DNA from: Quercus robur
Lineage: Eukaryota > Streptophyta > Magnoliopsida > Fagales > Fagaceae
Direction of reading: 5' to 3'
Assembly: GCF_932294415.1 (NCBI RefSeq)
Contig: NC_065536.1
Coordinates: forward strand, 1,364,001 to 1,428,000
Length of the DNA stretch: 64,000 nucleotides
The notes beneath the pieces are model-generated. The model searched no databases and was not told where the DNA came from. It was given only the letters and a program-made list of their open reading frames with translations. Positions 10,883 through 23,176 of the stretch are shown here, piece after piece (position 1 is the first letter of the stretch; each line of letters opens with the position of its first letter). A program made the position numbers and the translations under genes.

Positions 10883-11106
10883 GAGCACTCTCATCAGGTG
10901 TGCCAAATGCCAAATATTTGGCATTTGGCACACCAAACATTCAAAATAGACCCTCATGAGGTGTGTCAAATGCCAAAAAATTTGGCACACCGCTACAATA
11001 CCGTCTCAAATATGAGACGGCATGGACATCAATGCTATAATTTTTTTTTTCTTATTTTATTCACTATTCTCTCTCCTCCCAACACATCTCTCTCCGTCTG
11101 CAACAC

Positions 11107-11157
<51 letters not shown>

Positions 11158-11242
11158 CTGGTCTCCATCTCTCCGTTGCTCCCTATTTCTTTCTCAGTTT
11201 CGTTTTTTTTTTTTTTATCTCTCCATCTCTCTGTCTCTGCGC

Positions 11243-11284
<42 letters not shown>

Positions 11285-11898
11285 TTTCCTGAGAAGGCGA
11301 TTCCGATCTGAAGCAGAGCTCGCCGATTGAAGCTCGCCAATCTGAACATCTGCTCGCCGATCTGAAGCTCTGCTCGCCCAGGGGTAGTCGCCGATCTTTG
11401 CTCGTCGTCCTCCACAGTCGCCGATCTTTGCTCGTCGTCCTCTACAGTCGTCATTCTTTGCTCGTTGTCCTCCATAGCTCTCGCCGCCGATCTCGTCGTC
11501 GATGGTTGGTTGAGTTTGGTCATTGATTGATCTGTTGGGTTGGGGTTTTGTTGAAGATTTTGAGTTTTTTTTTTTTTTTTTTGTTGAGGTTTTTGGATTT
11601 GGAATTTGTTGGAGGATCCGGTGATTGTGGTTGTAGTTTGTGGCGGTGATTGTAGCGGTGGTTGTTGTTGTGGCGGTGGCTGTTGGACCCGATGGCGACT
11701 GGGCTGTGCATTTGTATATTTGTTGTGTTTTGGGTAAATATATTATTTTAATGTGTAGAAAATATTATTTTAATGTATAGAATTGAAGTATAGAACATCT
11801 AATAAATAGTATGTTGTAAAATGATGTGCTAAAATGATAAAGTGAGTTTTTGATGTGTCAAAATGACTTTTTTTTTTTGAGAACTAATGAGAATGCTC
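10883..11898. mobile_element. Non-autonomous Harbinger-like DNA transposon, TTA target duplication
   Basis: The terminal repeats GAGCACTCTCATCAG and (complement of right end) GAGCATTCTCATTAG match at 13 of 15 positions, and TTA flanks both sides (10880-10882, 11899-11901). The 1016-bp interior holds a perfect 38-bp palindrome (10897-10934), two long CT tracts (11109-11153 and about 11239-11276), a GC-rich 30-bp tandem repeat and a G/T-rich stretch. No transposase is seen. Open frames across it (10850-11330 and 11215-11711) are low-complexity and not counted as genes. Confidence 0.8.
11386..11475. repeat. 30-bp tandem repeat, three copies
   Basis: AGTCGCCGATCTTTGCTCGT begins units at 11386, 11416 and 11446. 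The array lies inside the Harbinger-like element and is GC-richer than its surroundings. Further CGCCGATCTGAAGCTC-like fragments precede it. Confidence 0.88.
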
Positions 11899-11901
11899 TT
11901 A

Positions 11902-13680
11902 GGTATGTATGTGCATTAAAAATAAACATTTGTTTTATTCTATCTTCTAATTTTGTCCACTCAACGGCTTTCAAATTTGATCCAATAGGAGGATGACAAA
12001 TCGACAATTGATAATGACTTGACAAGTTGACATCCTAATCATAAAGTTGTAATGATTTTAAGCAACTTATAGTCATCCACTAATAAATATCATAACATTT
12101 TTTTTGTTAAAAAAGTAATTGAAGTGGTAATCTTATTAATTACTTTCCTGCTAAATTTTTTACAATTCATTATATACAATGGAATTATTATACACTAAGT
12201 TGTCATGAAAATCGTTTTATTATACCACCACATATTAATAAATACATCTAACTATCAATATCATGAAATATATTAACATTTGTAAAAAATTTCTTATTCA
12301 AAATGACTTGGTTAAAATACGTATTGGATCCTTAAATTTTGGTTTAAATTCTATTTCCTTCACTCAAACTTATAAATTTGCAATTTAGTCATTAAAAGCA
12401 CTAAATAATCAATTTAGTCGTGAAGTGATGATATGATATGTTAAAAAATTGGTATGACCTTAAATAAAGTTAACAAAAATAGATGAAAGGATAAACTTGA
12501 TAACTTTACAAATATTTATGCTAGAGATGTCCAAACTTATTGGAGGTTCATGTACTTATAGAGTAAGCAAACTAATCTTAAGATACTTTAGGATTCTCTA
12601 ATATATAAACTATGTATTAGGTTTGTTGTAGTAGATAAAAGCCGTTTGGTCAAATCATGTTAATTTCTTGATTATGCTTATTATTATTATTTTTTTCTCT
12701 TCCAATCACTTAATTACTCAACAATTTTAGCAATTTCAATAATATTTTTAGTAATTTATTTTATAACTTATTGAGAGTCAAGTTGAAAGTAGCACAACAT
12801 CTTTACATACCAAAAGCCTTAGAGCTGGATTTACATCTTTTTATGTTTCTAATAAAAACGAACATGGTTCAAATCCTTCTTCTCATTCCATTGTAATAAT
12901 AAAATAAAAAAATCACCAACTTAAAATTTTTGTGTCTAAAGTTTTTTATTCTTATTTTTTAAAATTCTATTAAAACAAACAAAGCCCAATAAGGTAACAA
13001 AAGACAAAGGCACTAAATCAAAGGCCCATCACAGAATCCGAGCCTCAACCCAATCAATCAAATCCCGCCACTATGGTCCCAAAATATAAAGTCATATGGT
13101 CATCACTCAACCACGCGTCCAAACCCCATTGGCCAACGCCCAAAATTTGGATTTGCCGCGCTGAGACTCAAAACGAATCAAAATCCAAAATAGCCTCGGA
13201 ACTTGTCAGACTCACAAACCCAAGACTTGGACACTCCGAACCTAAAACCTCGCTGTCTCCGAGCAAAGACATGTCGCTGAAACACTGGGAACTCTCACAC
13301 TAAAGACAAAACTAGATACACTTAAATAATAATTAAACAAAAAAATAAAAACCCAATTTTTATTTTGTCAAAACTGAAATTTTTTTACAGAAAATATTAT
13401 AGGCAAAATTAAAAGTTAGTTGAAATTTTTTTTTTCTGTAAGTATTGTAGATAAAACTAAAAGTTAGTTAAAATAGTACAATAAAATTCATAAGTAATAT
13501 CAAAATGTGTAATGAAACTATGAATAATAGTAAAAATAAAAATCCAATTAATTTTTATAACTAATAATAAATATTTAATAAATAAAACACCAAAATTAAC
13601 GGTGTGTGAGTAATATTAGTTGGTAAATAGGTAGTATTTGAAATACAAATGGGAGACAACTACTAGTCTACTGGTGATTG
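11902..13680. other. Intergenic, no gene seen
   Basis: Mostly AT-rich. The open frame at 13073-13303 has no recognisable domain. Sequence at 13340-13560 is a decayed relative of the MITE units at 4049-5051. Confidence 0.5.
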
Positions 13681-13838
13681 GTCTTTCCATTTCTGGATCG
13701 TGTGATGAGAAGCATGAGAGCCTGAATCTGCGCCTTTTGATTATATGACTATCAGACTATCGTTATTTTAGCGTTTTTGTCAACCTCAACAAACAGCTAG
13801 AAGAAGTAGATGAAAATTTGAAGACAGAGAGAATATAG

Positions 13839-13905
13839 GTAAGCTCAAGTCATTTTCTGGCTTTGAATGATGTTTCTAGAAATGGGTTCTGCTCAAAATC
13901 TGGTA

Positions 13906-13945
<40 letters not shown>

Positions 13946-14201
13946 TCTCTGTGTGTGTGTTTATTTTGATTGATTGATTTTTTTTTTTTAATTAATTAAG
14001 GTGGTTGGTTTTGTTAAGCAACATGTTGCTTGTGAAATCATGGTGTCCTTCATGTGTAGGACTGGTAACGTAAGAGAGACAAAGACGACGTTTTCTTATG
14101 TTTTGGTCTTAGATCAGCTTTTTAAATCTTTTTCTTGGAGTTAAAAAATTTCCTGAGAAAATTTGCAGAGGAGGGTTAGTTTTTATATCAGCTTCAAAGT
14201 T

Positions 14202-14237
<36 letters not shown>

Positions 14238-14777
14238 GTTAATTTCAAATCTGAGAATCTGAGATTACCCATTAAGTTTAGTGTCTTTTCTTTCTCTAAA
14301 AGCTTGTGCCTTTGTTGTTGTTGTCTTTCTAACTATAAGTTATTAGGTGAGGTTGACAGGCCTTTGGAGTTTGGAGCGAGTCTCTCTCTAACACTTTCGA
14401 TTTGTTTCTCTCTCTCTCTCGTTCTCAATAAAAGTTGAGGTGGAGCTCTGCATGTATGTGCTTATTATATGTGCCAGAAAAAATTGGTGACCTTTATTTT
14501 TTTAGTTTTTTTGGATTAGATTTTCTCAAGAAAATGGGTGATTGAAATTTCATTAGGCTAGTTTCCAAGAGAAAGTGATACAATAGTTTTGAAAATGAAA
14601 ACCGCTTTGAATTGACTTTAAATTTGAATTTTGTACATAAACTTTGTCAAATCCTTTTCAGTACTTTCCAAGTTACCGTTTCTTTAAGCCTTCATTTATT
14701 TCTCAGTGAATTTTTTAAATACCCATTTCTTGGAGACCTCTCAAAATTTAATGCACAACTAATATTTTCACATGCAG
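13839..14777 (+). other. Probable 5'-UTR intron of the NEAP gene
   Basis: A good donor (ATAG|GTAAGC at 13839) and an acceptor after CATGCAG (14777) bracket a T-rich stretch with CT and CA microsatellites at about 13908-13944. The mRNA would resume at 14778, 133 bp before the ATG. This is inferred from splice consensus only. Confidence 0.5.
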
Positions 14778-14910
14778 AGGTGTGAAAGATAATTAGCTTG
14801 TACTTGAAGGGCCACAGACTTGATTCAGTGCATGCTCAGAATACCAGATCTTTCGCAACAAAAAGTCACAGCCAGAGTCACAGCTTGTTGAAAAGGAGCT
14901 TATAATTCTC

Positions 14911-17900
14911 ATGTCAATTGTGGAGAAACCATCTTCGTCTGTGGCGGCGGCGGAGGCGGCCGTGGTGTCATCATCGTCGCCGGTTTCATCATCAGCTGCA
15001 TCAGCTAGAGATATTGATCCTTTGTTAAAGGACTTGAATGAGAAGAAGCAGAGTTTCCGGCGGAACGTGGTGTCATTGGCGGCGGAGTTGAAGGAGGTTC
15101 GGAGCCGGTTGGCATCTCAGGAGCAATCATATGTTAAAGAGTCTCTAACAAGACAGGCATGTGATTTTGTAACTCTTTGTTCTTTTTGTTAGCATTGAAT
15201 ATGATAATGGTTTGGAACTTTGAGAGTCAATAATCATTACTCTTTTTGGGAGTTTTTGTTAAGTGGGGTCATATGGGGTTTGAAGTTGTTTTGTTGGGAT
15301 TGAGTGATTTTTTTTTTGGTGGGTTTGTTTCAATAGGAAGCTGAGACAAAAGCTAGGAACATGGAGGAAGAGATTGGTACATTGCAGAAGAGATTGGAAG
15401 AGAGGAATGCACAGCTACAAGCTTCAGCAACTACTGCTGAGAAGGTCCCACTCATATACCATTCTTTTTAATTTTGTTTCTTCTTGCATTAACTTTATAA
15501 ATTTTGTTATTAACTGATTTAAAATGATTTAGCTTTTTGGTGGATGCCTTGAACTTAGGTCATCATTCACTAATTATGGTCATTTTTTTCTTTTCTTGCT
15601 TGAGTTGATCTTGTGCATTATTTATTTGGTTTTTACTATTTTTCTGCTTTGAATTAATCACATAAACCCCACTTCTTTATGCGCATCTATTTGGGATGCT
15701 TTTTGATTTTTTCCTGTTTGTTTTTGTGGCGGAGCCCATTGGAGGAAAGGTGACCAAGTCAGCAAGTGTTTTGATTTTATATTACTGTTTTCCTTTATCT
15801 GTAGCTACTAGCTGGGATGATTTAAGACGTTTTTGTCGGTATGGATCAGATATAGATGTGAACATAAGGAAAATGAGGAAGTTTCATAAATCAAACTTCA
15901 AACTCATCATAATTATTTTTTTAAATTCAAATTTGAATAATGAATGTGACACTTTGGTGATACATGTGCTGGAGACCCATTTCTTAATGAAAACTTGTAT
16001 AGATAAGCAGACTGAAATTTAATGAAACTAGTTTAACCCGCCCTTATAAAGTTGATGGTCAATCATTTGCTTGTCTATTTGCTTTCATGGCTATATTTGA
16101 TTTTCCACGAAGACGTGTATTGAATTCTAGATATGACCTTTTCACAGCCACCTACTTTCTATAAAAGTTGAAGCAACAAAGTATTGGTGATGGTTTCATA
16201 CTAAATATATTTGCCATTTCCCCCTGCATGTTACATTGTTTCTGCCGAGCAAATTGTGGATGATGAATTTATCTGACATTGGTTATTAATTTTGGAATTT
16301 ATCAAAGCAAAAATTACTAGCATTTGTCTGCAACTCACTTGATAAATTAGCAAACATTGTTTCTTAAGTAAAAAAAGATCAAATTCTGCCCTTAATTTGG
16401 AATATTGCTATAACTGAGCAAGCCCTTAGAGAAAAGTTCATATGAACTTTAGCCTTTTGAAATGTGGTATGCCTTTCTACTGCAAAAGAAAAATTGAAAA
16501 ACTTACGGGTTATGCAGCAGTTTTAACAACTGAAATTATTACGTTGTGGATGTGTGTTAAACATTCTCTGTTATTTATTACATAATTATTAAAGTGTGCT
16601 ATATAAATGTGTAATGTTATGCCATGGTATGGCCTAAATAGAAAAGCTAAAAGTATTATCATTTAATGAGCTCCAGAGAAGGTTCTGCATTTCAAACCCT
16701 AAATTAAGTAATGCTACTGAAAGGCTAGTAAATGGTAAAAGTCATAATTCATAAATGAATGATGTAACAATTTTTATTAGTCTTTGTGTTTGAACAAGTT
16801 ATGTATCACTTTTTATGTTTTTCAGGAAATGGTTTAAATTGCATCAAAAGAGCCTTATGTTTTAAATCCTTCCAGGCATCCACTCTTATTTAGATATGAT
16901 TTATGTTAGAGAAATGATATATCCATAATATTTTCACAACAAATTTTAAGTGGTGGGTTGTTATAGGTGGGCAAAAAAATAATTTAAGTTATAGATTCAA
17001 ATTAGAACCAATAACTACTTACTACCTATGATTTGTTGTGAAAATGTTGTGGACGTAGCACTCCTTTTTATGTTATGACTTCAAGTTGAATGTGGACTGG
17101 CTACATGGTTGTGACAAAAATGGCTAGGATTTTTATTATTGAACCAAAAAAAAAAAAGGCTAAGCTTTTTGTAGTGGAAGTGAAAAATATATCTTTATGT
17201 GAAAACCTTGTCCTAGTTGCTACCAAAATTATTTAGCATTTTCTGATCATGCACATTTCATGTCATATTTCATCCTGTAACTTGAACAAATTTGGCAAAT
17301 ATTTAAAACTAGATGTCTTCCACTTAATAAGTTCTTATAAAGGTTGTGGGACCTTATCTGCCAGTTGGTTTGTTGTATTGCCGAGCATATTTAAGGGCAT
17401 TTATTTTCTAATGATCCAGTTATGTTAGTATTTATTTATTCAATTATTATGCAATTTCATTAATTATATTTAAATATCTTTAGCAACAGTCATTGCTTTG
17501 CAATATAATCATATTCAATTCATTATGTATTCTAGTTTGATCTTGGTTGTCTCCCATTATTTGTGATTCAATAATCCTAATTGTAAGTTTTTAATGGGAC
17601 AGTACCTTAAGGACTTGGATGATCTTAGATCTCAGCTTTCAGCCACTCGAGCAACTGCAGATGCAAGTGCTGAATCAGCTCAATCAGCCCAGCTCCAGTG
17701 TTTAGCACTTATAAAGGAATTAGATGAGAAGAATAGTTCACTAAAAGCACATGAGGATCGCATAAGTAGGTTAGGAGATCAATTAGATAATCTGCAGAGG
17801 GATCTTCAAGCAAGGGAATCTTCCCAAAAGCAACTTAAAGATGATGTTTTGAGAATTGAACATGATATTATGCAAGCTATTTTGAAAGCTGGAGCAAGCA

Positions 17901-18920
17901 AGGATTGTGAACTGAGGAAATTATTAGATGAAGTATCTCCCAAGAATTTTGATAAAATTAATAAGCTTTTGGTTGTTAAGGATGAAGAAATAGCAAAACT
18001 GAAGGATGAAATCAAGATAATGTCTGCTCACTGGAAACATAAGACCAAGGAATTGGAGTCACAGGTACATTCACCTTCAGTTGCCTCTATAATACTTGTT
18101 CATTTGTTCACAATCTTAGTGCTACACTTCTTTAAGGTTAACATTTCTTGTTTGTTTATGCAATTAAACCTGTTTTGAAAAACAGTTAGAGAAGCAACGT
18201 CGAGCTGACCAGGAACTGAAAAAGAGGGTGTTGAAATTAGAATTCTGCCTCCAGGAATCTCGTTCCCAGACCCGAAAGCTCCAAAGGGTAATGTTTAACT
18301 CTTCATCATTCTATGGTTTGTCAATCACAAACCTTATGCATGCAAGTTAATTTTGTGCCCGTTTACAGAAAACATAGGTTTCCCATCAACAAGATGAACC
18401 ACACCCTTTTTAGGGTGGCTCCCCTTTTCTAACAATGGGCTACTCAGGTCAGGTCCTAGTCAACTAAATGGTCCTCCCCATTATGGTTTAAGTGGCCTCT
18501 GATATGCTATTCCTTGTAGAAAGGCCCATGGTGGAATGCAACAGCCTTATTTTACCCCGATGATAGAGACCACTTTCAATAGGCCAGCTCATCAATATCT
18601 AGTTCTGAGTAATTTAAAAACATTCAACCTACTTGAACTTCATAAATAATGGTCACTTCCATAAATTTGTGATTCCCATATTCCTTTCCTAGTCCTCTTG
18701 GCTTACTCACATATCCAATTCAATCACCAATGTCTACTTCTTTCATCAACAGATGGGAGAGCGAAGGGACAAAGCCATAAAAGAACTCAGAGATCTGTTG
18801 GCAGCAAAACAACAAAGTGCAGCTATGGGTGCTGAAAAACAAAATTTCTGGGAATCTTCTGGCTTCAAGATCGTTGTTTCCATGTCAATGGTGATCTTGG
18901 TGGTCTTTTCAAAGAGATGA
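14911..18920 (+). CDS. NEAP: Nuclear envelope-associated protein (NEAP-like), 361 aa, five coding exons
   Basis: The exons are 14911-15156, 15337-15444, 17603-18064, 18186-18287 and 18753-18920, all in phase 0. The protein starts with a Ala/Ser-rich leader (to about residue 35), then almost continuous coiled coil (about 36-325) with landmarks [38 protein letters not shown] and [20 protein letters not shown] basic stretch ([12 protein letters not shown], about 275-287) could act in nuclear import. The C-terminus has one hydrophobic segment ([15 protein letters not shown], about 344-358) followed by SKR. This matches plant NEAPs, inner-nuclear-membrane proteins of about 350 aa known to interact with SUN proteins. 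Intron 1 must use a GC donor (CAG|GCATGT), since the nearby GT gives a stop. Intron 2 (2158 bp) holds a MITE. The gene converges on the X8 gene. Confidence 0.93.
15157..15336 (+). other. GC-AG intron in the NEAP gene
   Basis: Exon 1 ends in ACAAGACAG and the intron starts GCATGT; the acceptor is TTCAATAG|GAAGCT. Using the GT four bases downstream would leave phase 1 and produce TGA at the join. The GC choice keeps the family sequence [16 protein letters not shown] intact. Confidence 0.85.
16909..17066. mobile_element. Mutator-type MITE in NEAP intron 2
   Basis: The two ends are long inverted repeats that share CCAYAAYATTTTCACAACAA about 15 bp in. TTTATGTTA at 16900-16908 and 17067-17075 is a perfect 9-bp target duplication, as made by Mutator-like transposases. 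At 158 bp it can fold almost end to end. Confidence 0.88.
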
Positions 18921-20740
18921 AAGCAATGTGTTATCTAGTTCATGTGTATAAAGAATCCGATACCTTTTGTAGCTGTGAAGTTTAGGGAAAGTTGCAGAGG
19001 ACATTTTCCTTGTAGAAATGCGCATTGTAGAGTTTCTCTTTCTTATGTAGCTTTAGCTGAGACTATGCCTTTTTTGCCGTGTTTCTTTTATGTTGAATTA
19101 GTTGTGCCATGAATTGAATCTATGTATGGCATTGTCATATTTGAGGGATTCATCAAGTACTCTGACTAGACATGCTATATTAGTTTTTCTTTTAGTGGTT
19201 CATTAGCTGCCAAGCATGATAATGACCGACTGCTTGCAATTCTGGCCAGTTCTTGCAGGGTGGTTGAATTCTTGTTTTTTAAAATGTCAACAATTAAACA
19301 ATTTGCTTAATTTTGACAATGGTGGATTATGTTGGTAATGGAATCTTAAATCTGTTGGAGCTTCAATTGGTGATGAGTTTCATGGATCATTTTATTGCCA
19401 AAAGTCAAAATATTTCATTAGTATGATTGGCATCCGATGCATGAGAGATCGGAGAAATTTTCTTAAAAACAGTCAGTGCACATGGCTCGTACTGCTTTGG
19501 TTTTTTACTTTATATCATTTTGTCTTGGACAACTATGATGTCCTTTTTGACTAATTTGTGTTATGTTCATTAATTCCTTCTACACTAGTTTTTGATAGAT
19601 TGTTATGCCTAACAACACGTGGAAATGAAATAACATCTTAAAGGTGGGCTTGCTGTTTAAACGGTTTATTCCAAATATGAAAGGCTGATTTGATGAAAAG
19701 CAGTCAATTAAATCCTATAATTGTATATGCTCCTTTTGTAAAAAAGAAAAAGAAAAGAAAAAAGATAAGGATGGGCTCATGGGTTCAAAAGTCATTAGAA
19801 GTCTAGACTCTTAGATGCTTACTTAATATCATTCATAGTAGTGTAATTAAATTTTATGTTGACTATTAACTTACCACAATTCTTCTACTTTTTTGGGCTT
19901 GAGACCGGTTGTGAATAAAATAATAACACTAAACACAGACAAAGGCGGAGGCCTAAGTAACTTATCAATTAAAAAAAAAGGTTTATGCTAGCATAAAAAC
20001 TTGTGGCACATTGCATCCCAAGAATAATTGAAGGGCTCTAATTTGTTCAACAATATTACACAAAGATATATACAACTCTAGCTAATAGATGGTCTAAAAT
20101 AGTTTTAGGTTCCTTTGAAAATTTTTCCTTTCAAAAATTTTGCCATCTAAATGATAGCTTTCCATGCTATGCTATTGGCCAAATTTAAAACCTAACATTT
20201 ATATCCTATTGATGTAAGCCATTTAAATTCTGTAAAATGTTGAAACATGACCTTATCTTAAAAATTTAATAACCAGTGGACACTCTTGATCTGTAAAGTA
20301 ATTTGAATGAACTGCTGTTAGATCTATTGAAATTAACTGTAAACAATAAAAACTAAATTAGATCCACGCGACTCAAGTAATTTTTAGAGCACTTTGGTTA
20401 TTCAATTTGTCTGAAAATCACCTACACACAAAAACTACAATCTCCACAAATCCTAACATATATACAGGATCAAGAGTTCCTAGTATACATCCTACTTCAT
20501 CAACTGAATATTTGGAACATGTGATTATGTTTCAATTAGAAATTTGAGATTCAGCAGCAAACATGTTTGGATCCCAGGTGAGATCGTGCAGGCCAGTGAA
20601 TATTATAGCAGGATGTAGGTGTTCTAGTTCCGCCTTGTTAAACTAACCTCTAATTCCTTTTCTGCAAACATGGATTTGTACACAGCTTGAACAGCCAGAA
20701 CTCTGAACGCTAGAGTCATCATTGCGCAGAAGTAGCAACT
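18921..20740. other. 3' flanks between the convergent NEAP and X8 genes, no further gene seen
   Basis: The first few hundred bases are the probable NEAP 3' UTR and the last hundred or so that of the X8 gene. The rest is AT-rich. No repeat with clear borders was found. Confidence 0.55.
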
Positions 20741-23176
20741 CTACATGTCCAGAACTATCTTTCCAGTTACAAAGGATGTTGCCAGAATGATGCAGCCAAT
20801 AAAGGGCTGTAAACCATATGAGAAGGACGTTGTTGTGTTTGCAGCAGGAGGGTTTCCAAACCCGAAAACTGTGGTACCGGAAGCTGGGTTGCTTGTATTC
20901 AACACTGAAGGTGGAGTACCAGAGCTGCAAGTAGAGATAATAAAACAGAAACACCTAAAAGGTTATTCTTTCAGTGTTAGTAGTAATGAAAAGTTTCCAT
21001 AAACATGAGATCATAACACATTACCCTGATACACCTGTATCTGGTGGTGATGAAGTTGTTGGTGTTGGTGTTGGAGTTGTTGTTACCGTTGGTGTTGGAG
21101 TTGCTGTTGCTGCTGGTGATGATGATGTTGATGATGATGGGAAAATGCAAGAACCGGTGCCTATTAACAAATTCAAATTGGTTTCAGACATGATTTCATT
21201 TTGTGAAGCATATGTCAAAAAAGTTTTACAAGAAACAAAAAAGATCAAATGATCAATGGAACTGATGATCTTACTTGGATTTGAATTAACTATCACAGCT
21301 GCCCCTCCAAAGTCACAGCTAGTTGGCACTGGATTCTTTTGATAATAGCTGTTGAATGCGTATGAGGCATGGTTTTGAAGTGTATTTGGATTGTAACAAC
21401 TGCCACTCTGCTGGATTTGTGAGCAGTCTGCACCTCCCATTCCACATGCATAGTCCAGTGCTGATTGAAGTGCTGTCTCCAATGCTCCATTCTTGGCAAT
21501 ACACCAGCTTTGTCCTGGAATTGCTGGAGCATTTGTTGTTACAGGAGGTGCTACCGGGTTTGTCACAGGGGTAGTTACTGGAACAGCTCCTGATGGGGCT
21601 GGATAAGTTGTTACAGGATTAGTTATTGGTGGTGACACCGGGACCGTGCTAGGCGTTGTTACTGGATTGGTGATTGGTACAGGTGGATATTCAGGATTTG
21701 TTGAGGGTACCGTGACGGGTGTGGTGGAGGGAACTGTTAATGGTGGAACACCAGGATTGTTTGGTGTAATTGTGACAGGGTTAGTAGTTGGAACTGTGAC
21801 AACGATTGGAGGATTATCTGGAGAGGGGGTGACTGGTGTTGTCGATATTGGAGTTGTGGGAAAGGTTGTAGTTGGTGGGAATGTGTCATGTAAAGTTGTT
21901 TTGAGGTTGGTTTTGCTTAGGAGTTCCCTGCGGTGAGACAGAAAGATCTGTTCCTCTTCCCTTTTGAGCTCCTTCTGTGCAAAATCTTCCATGAATGATA
22001 CTTCTGCATATAATCCAACTACCTGTTCTCTAATCTGAGTGTTGTTTTCTAAAAACTTCGAGACCTTAACAGTGAATTGGGCTACTTCGGTTGCACTAGG
22101 AACAGCAGGGCTCTTAATTGTTACAACCATTGGAACATCAGGGAGAAAAGAACTGGCAAGGGTGACTCTTTCAATCATAGACTGAACAAACTGATCTCCC
22201 ATGCTTAATTGTCCATCTATACCAGCTTCAACAATGACATATGACCTCACCTTCTTGATAAAACCAAAAATCCTTTGCAGGTCTCGTTCATGTGCTCTAT
22301 TCAAATTCTCTAAGATTGACAATGGGAATGCTACTGAGACTCTTACTTCACTTTCTAGGTGAAGGGTACTGAGGACTGAATGGATTGATTTTAAGGTTGA
22401 CAAAACCACTGGTAGTGGAATTTGTCCTGAATAGTCTTTGCCACCCCTAATTATGATGCTATGAATGTTGACATGTGGAAGAAAGTTCACAACATGGGTT
22501 TTCAGCCATGAAATAACAGATGACTTGGAATTAACAGAACTTCCAACTAGACATTTACTTAAGTAAAGATCAACAGATACACCAGAGTCAGATAGAGAAC
22601 TCAAAACCTTATGGTCTGCTGCAAAAACCCGAATCTGAGACAAGGTGACCTTGTTTTGCTTCAGGAATGATATAGTTCTGGTAGGTGATGAAGTTGCAGT
22701 TGCTCTTGCTTTACAGGAGAAACCTACTAGAGTTCCTATAAAGAGGGAAATAAGACACTCAAAATATGACCTGATATTCATCTTAATAGTGAATTTAAGC
22801 AGGCAATTGACACTGATAAACCAATATAGCAACAAGAAATTAATCAGAAGGAATAATAATATATATGCAGCATCACAAAAGGCTAATTTGAACAAAATTG
22901 AGATTACTAATTTTGTGATCAAACTTTGGGTTCTTAGTACAGTAAGCTAGTTTCACAAATCCCCAGCAATTGTTAACTTATTTTAGAAACCAAAAAGCAA
23001 ACTCAGAAAAAGAAAAAGGTCATAGAAAATGGGCCTACGTTTCTTGGATTATTTCCACAGCAAACTGCAAGAAAGAAATACTGGTTTTTGAGTAATAGTA
23101 GTTACTTACCAGAAGAGCATATAGTAAAGAGTGACAGGAAGAGAATGAAGAGGCATTTGGATGCTCCTTTAGCCAT
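20741..23176 (-). CDS. GH17-like (inactive) plus X8/CBM43 domain protein, secreted and probably GPI-anchored, 612 aa
   Basis: The exons on minus are 23176-23110, 22726-21275, 21160-21025 and 20924-20741; the phases fit exactly. Exon 1 gives a signal peptide (MAKGASKCLFILFLSLFTIC). Residues about 30-300 resemble a GH17 beta-1,3-glucanase, but the usual NE acid/base motif is replaced near IIRGGKDYSG and the ETGWPS nucleophile motif by VVTIKSPAVPSA, so no hydrolysis is expected. Residues about 300-425 are a Pro/Thr-rich linker (repeated NPVT, TTP). An X8 domain (about 430-513) has six Cys (431, 450, 457, 466, 493, 511) and WCIAKNG. After a second linker, residues about 590-607 are hydrophobic, fitting a GPI signal. 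X8 domains bind callose-type beta-1,3-glucan; a wall or plasmodesmal role is inferred. Confidence 0.93.

Noticed and set aside
10850..11711. Ser/Leu-rich and Glu/Arg-rich frames on both strands
   Set aside because: They are translations of CT/GA microsatellites and a 30-bp repeat within a Harbinger-like element.
15696..16022. 108-codon plus frame
   Set aside because: It lies wholly within NEAP intron 2 and shows no homology.
21646..21936. Gly/Val-rich plus frame of 96 codons
   Set aside because: It is the antisense of the Pro/Thr-rich linker of the X8 protein.
22727..22922. N-terminal extension of the X8-protein frame to a Met at 22922
   Set aside because: A splice acceptor at 22728-22727 and a separate exon at 23176-23110 give a proper signal peptide in phase; the extension is intron sequence.
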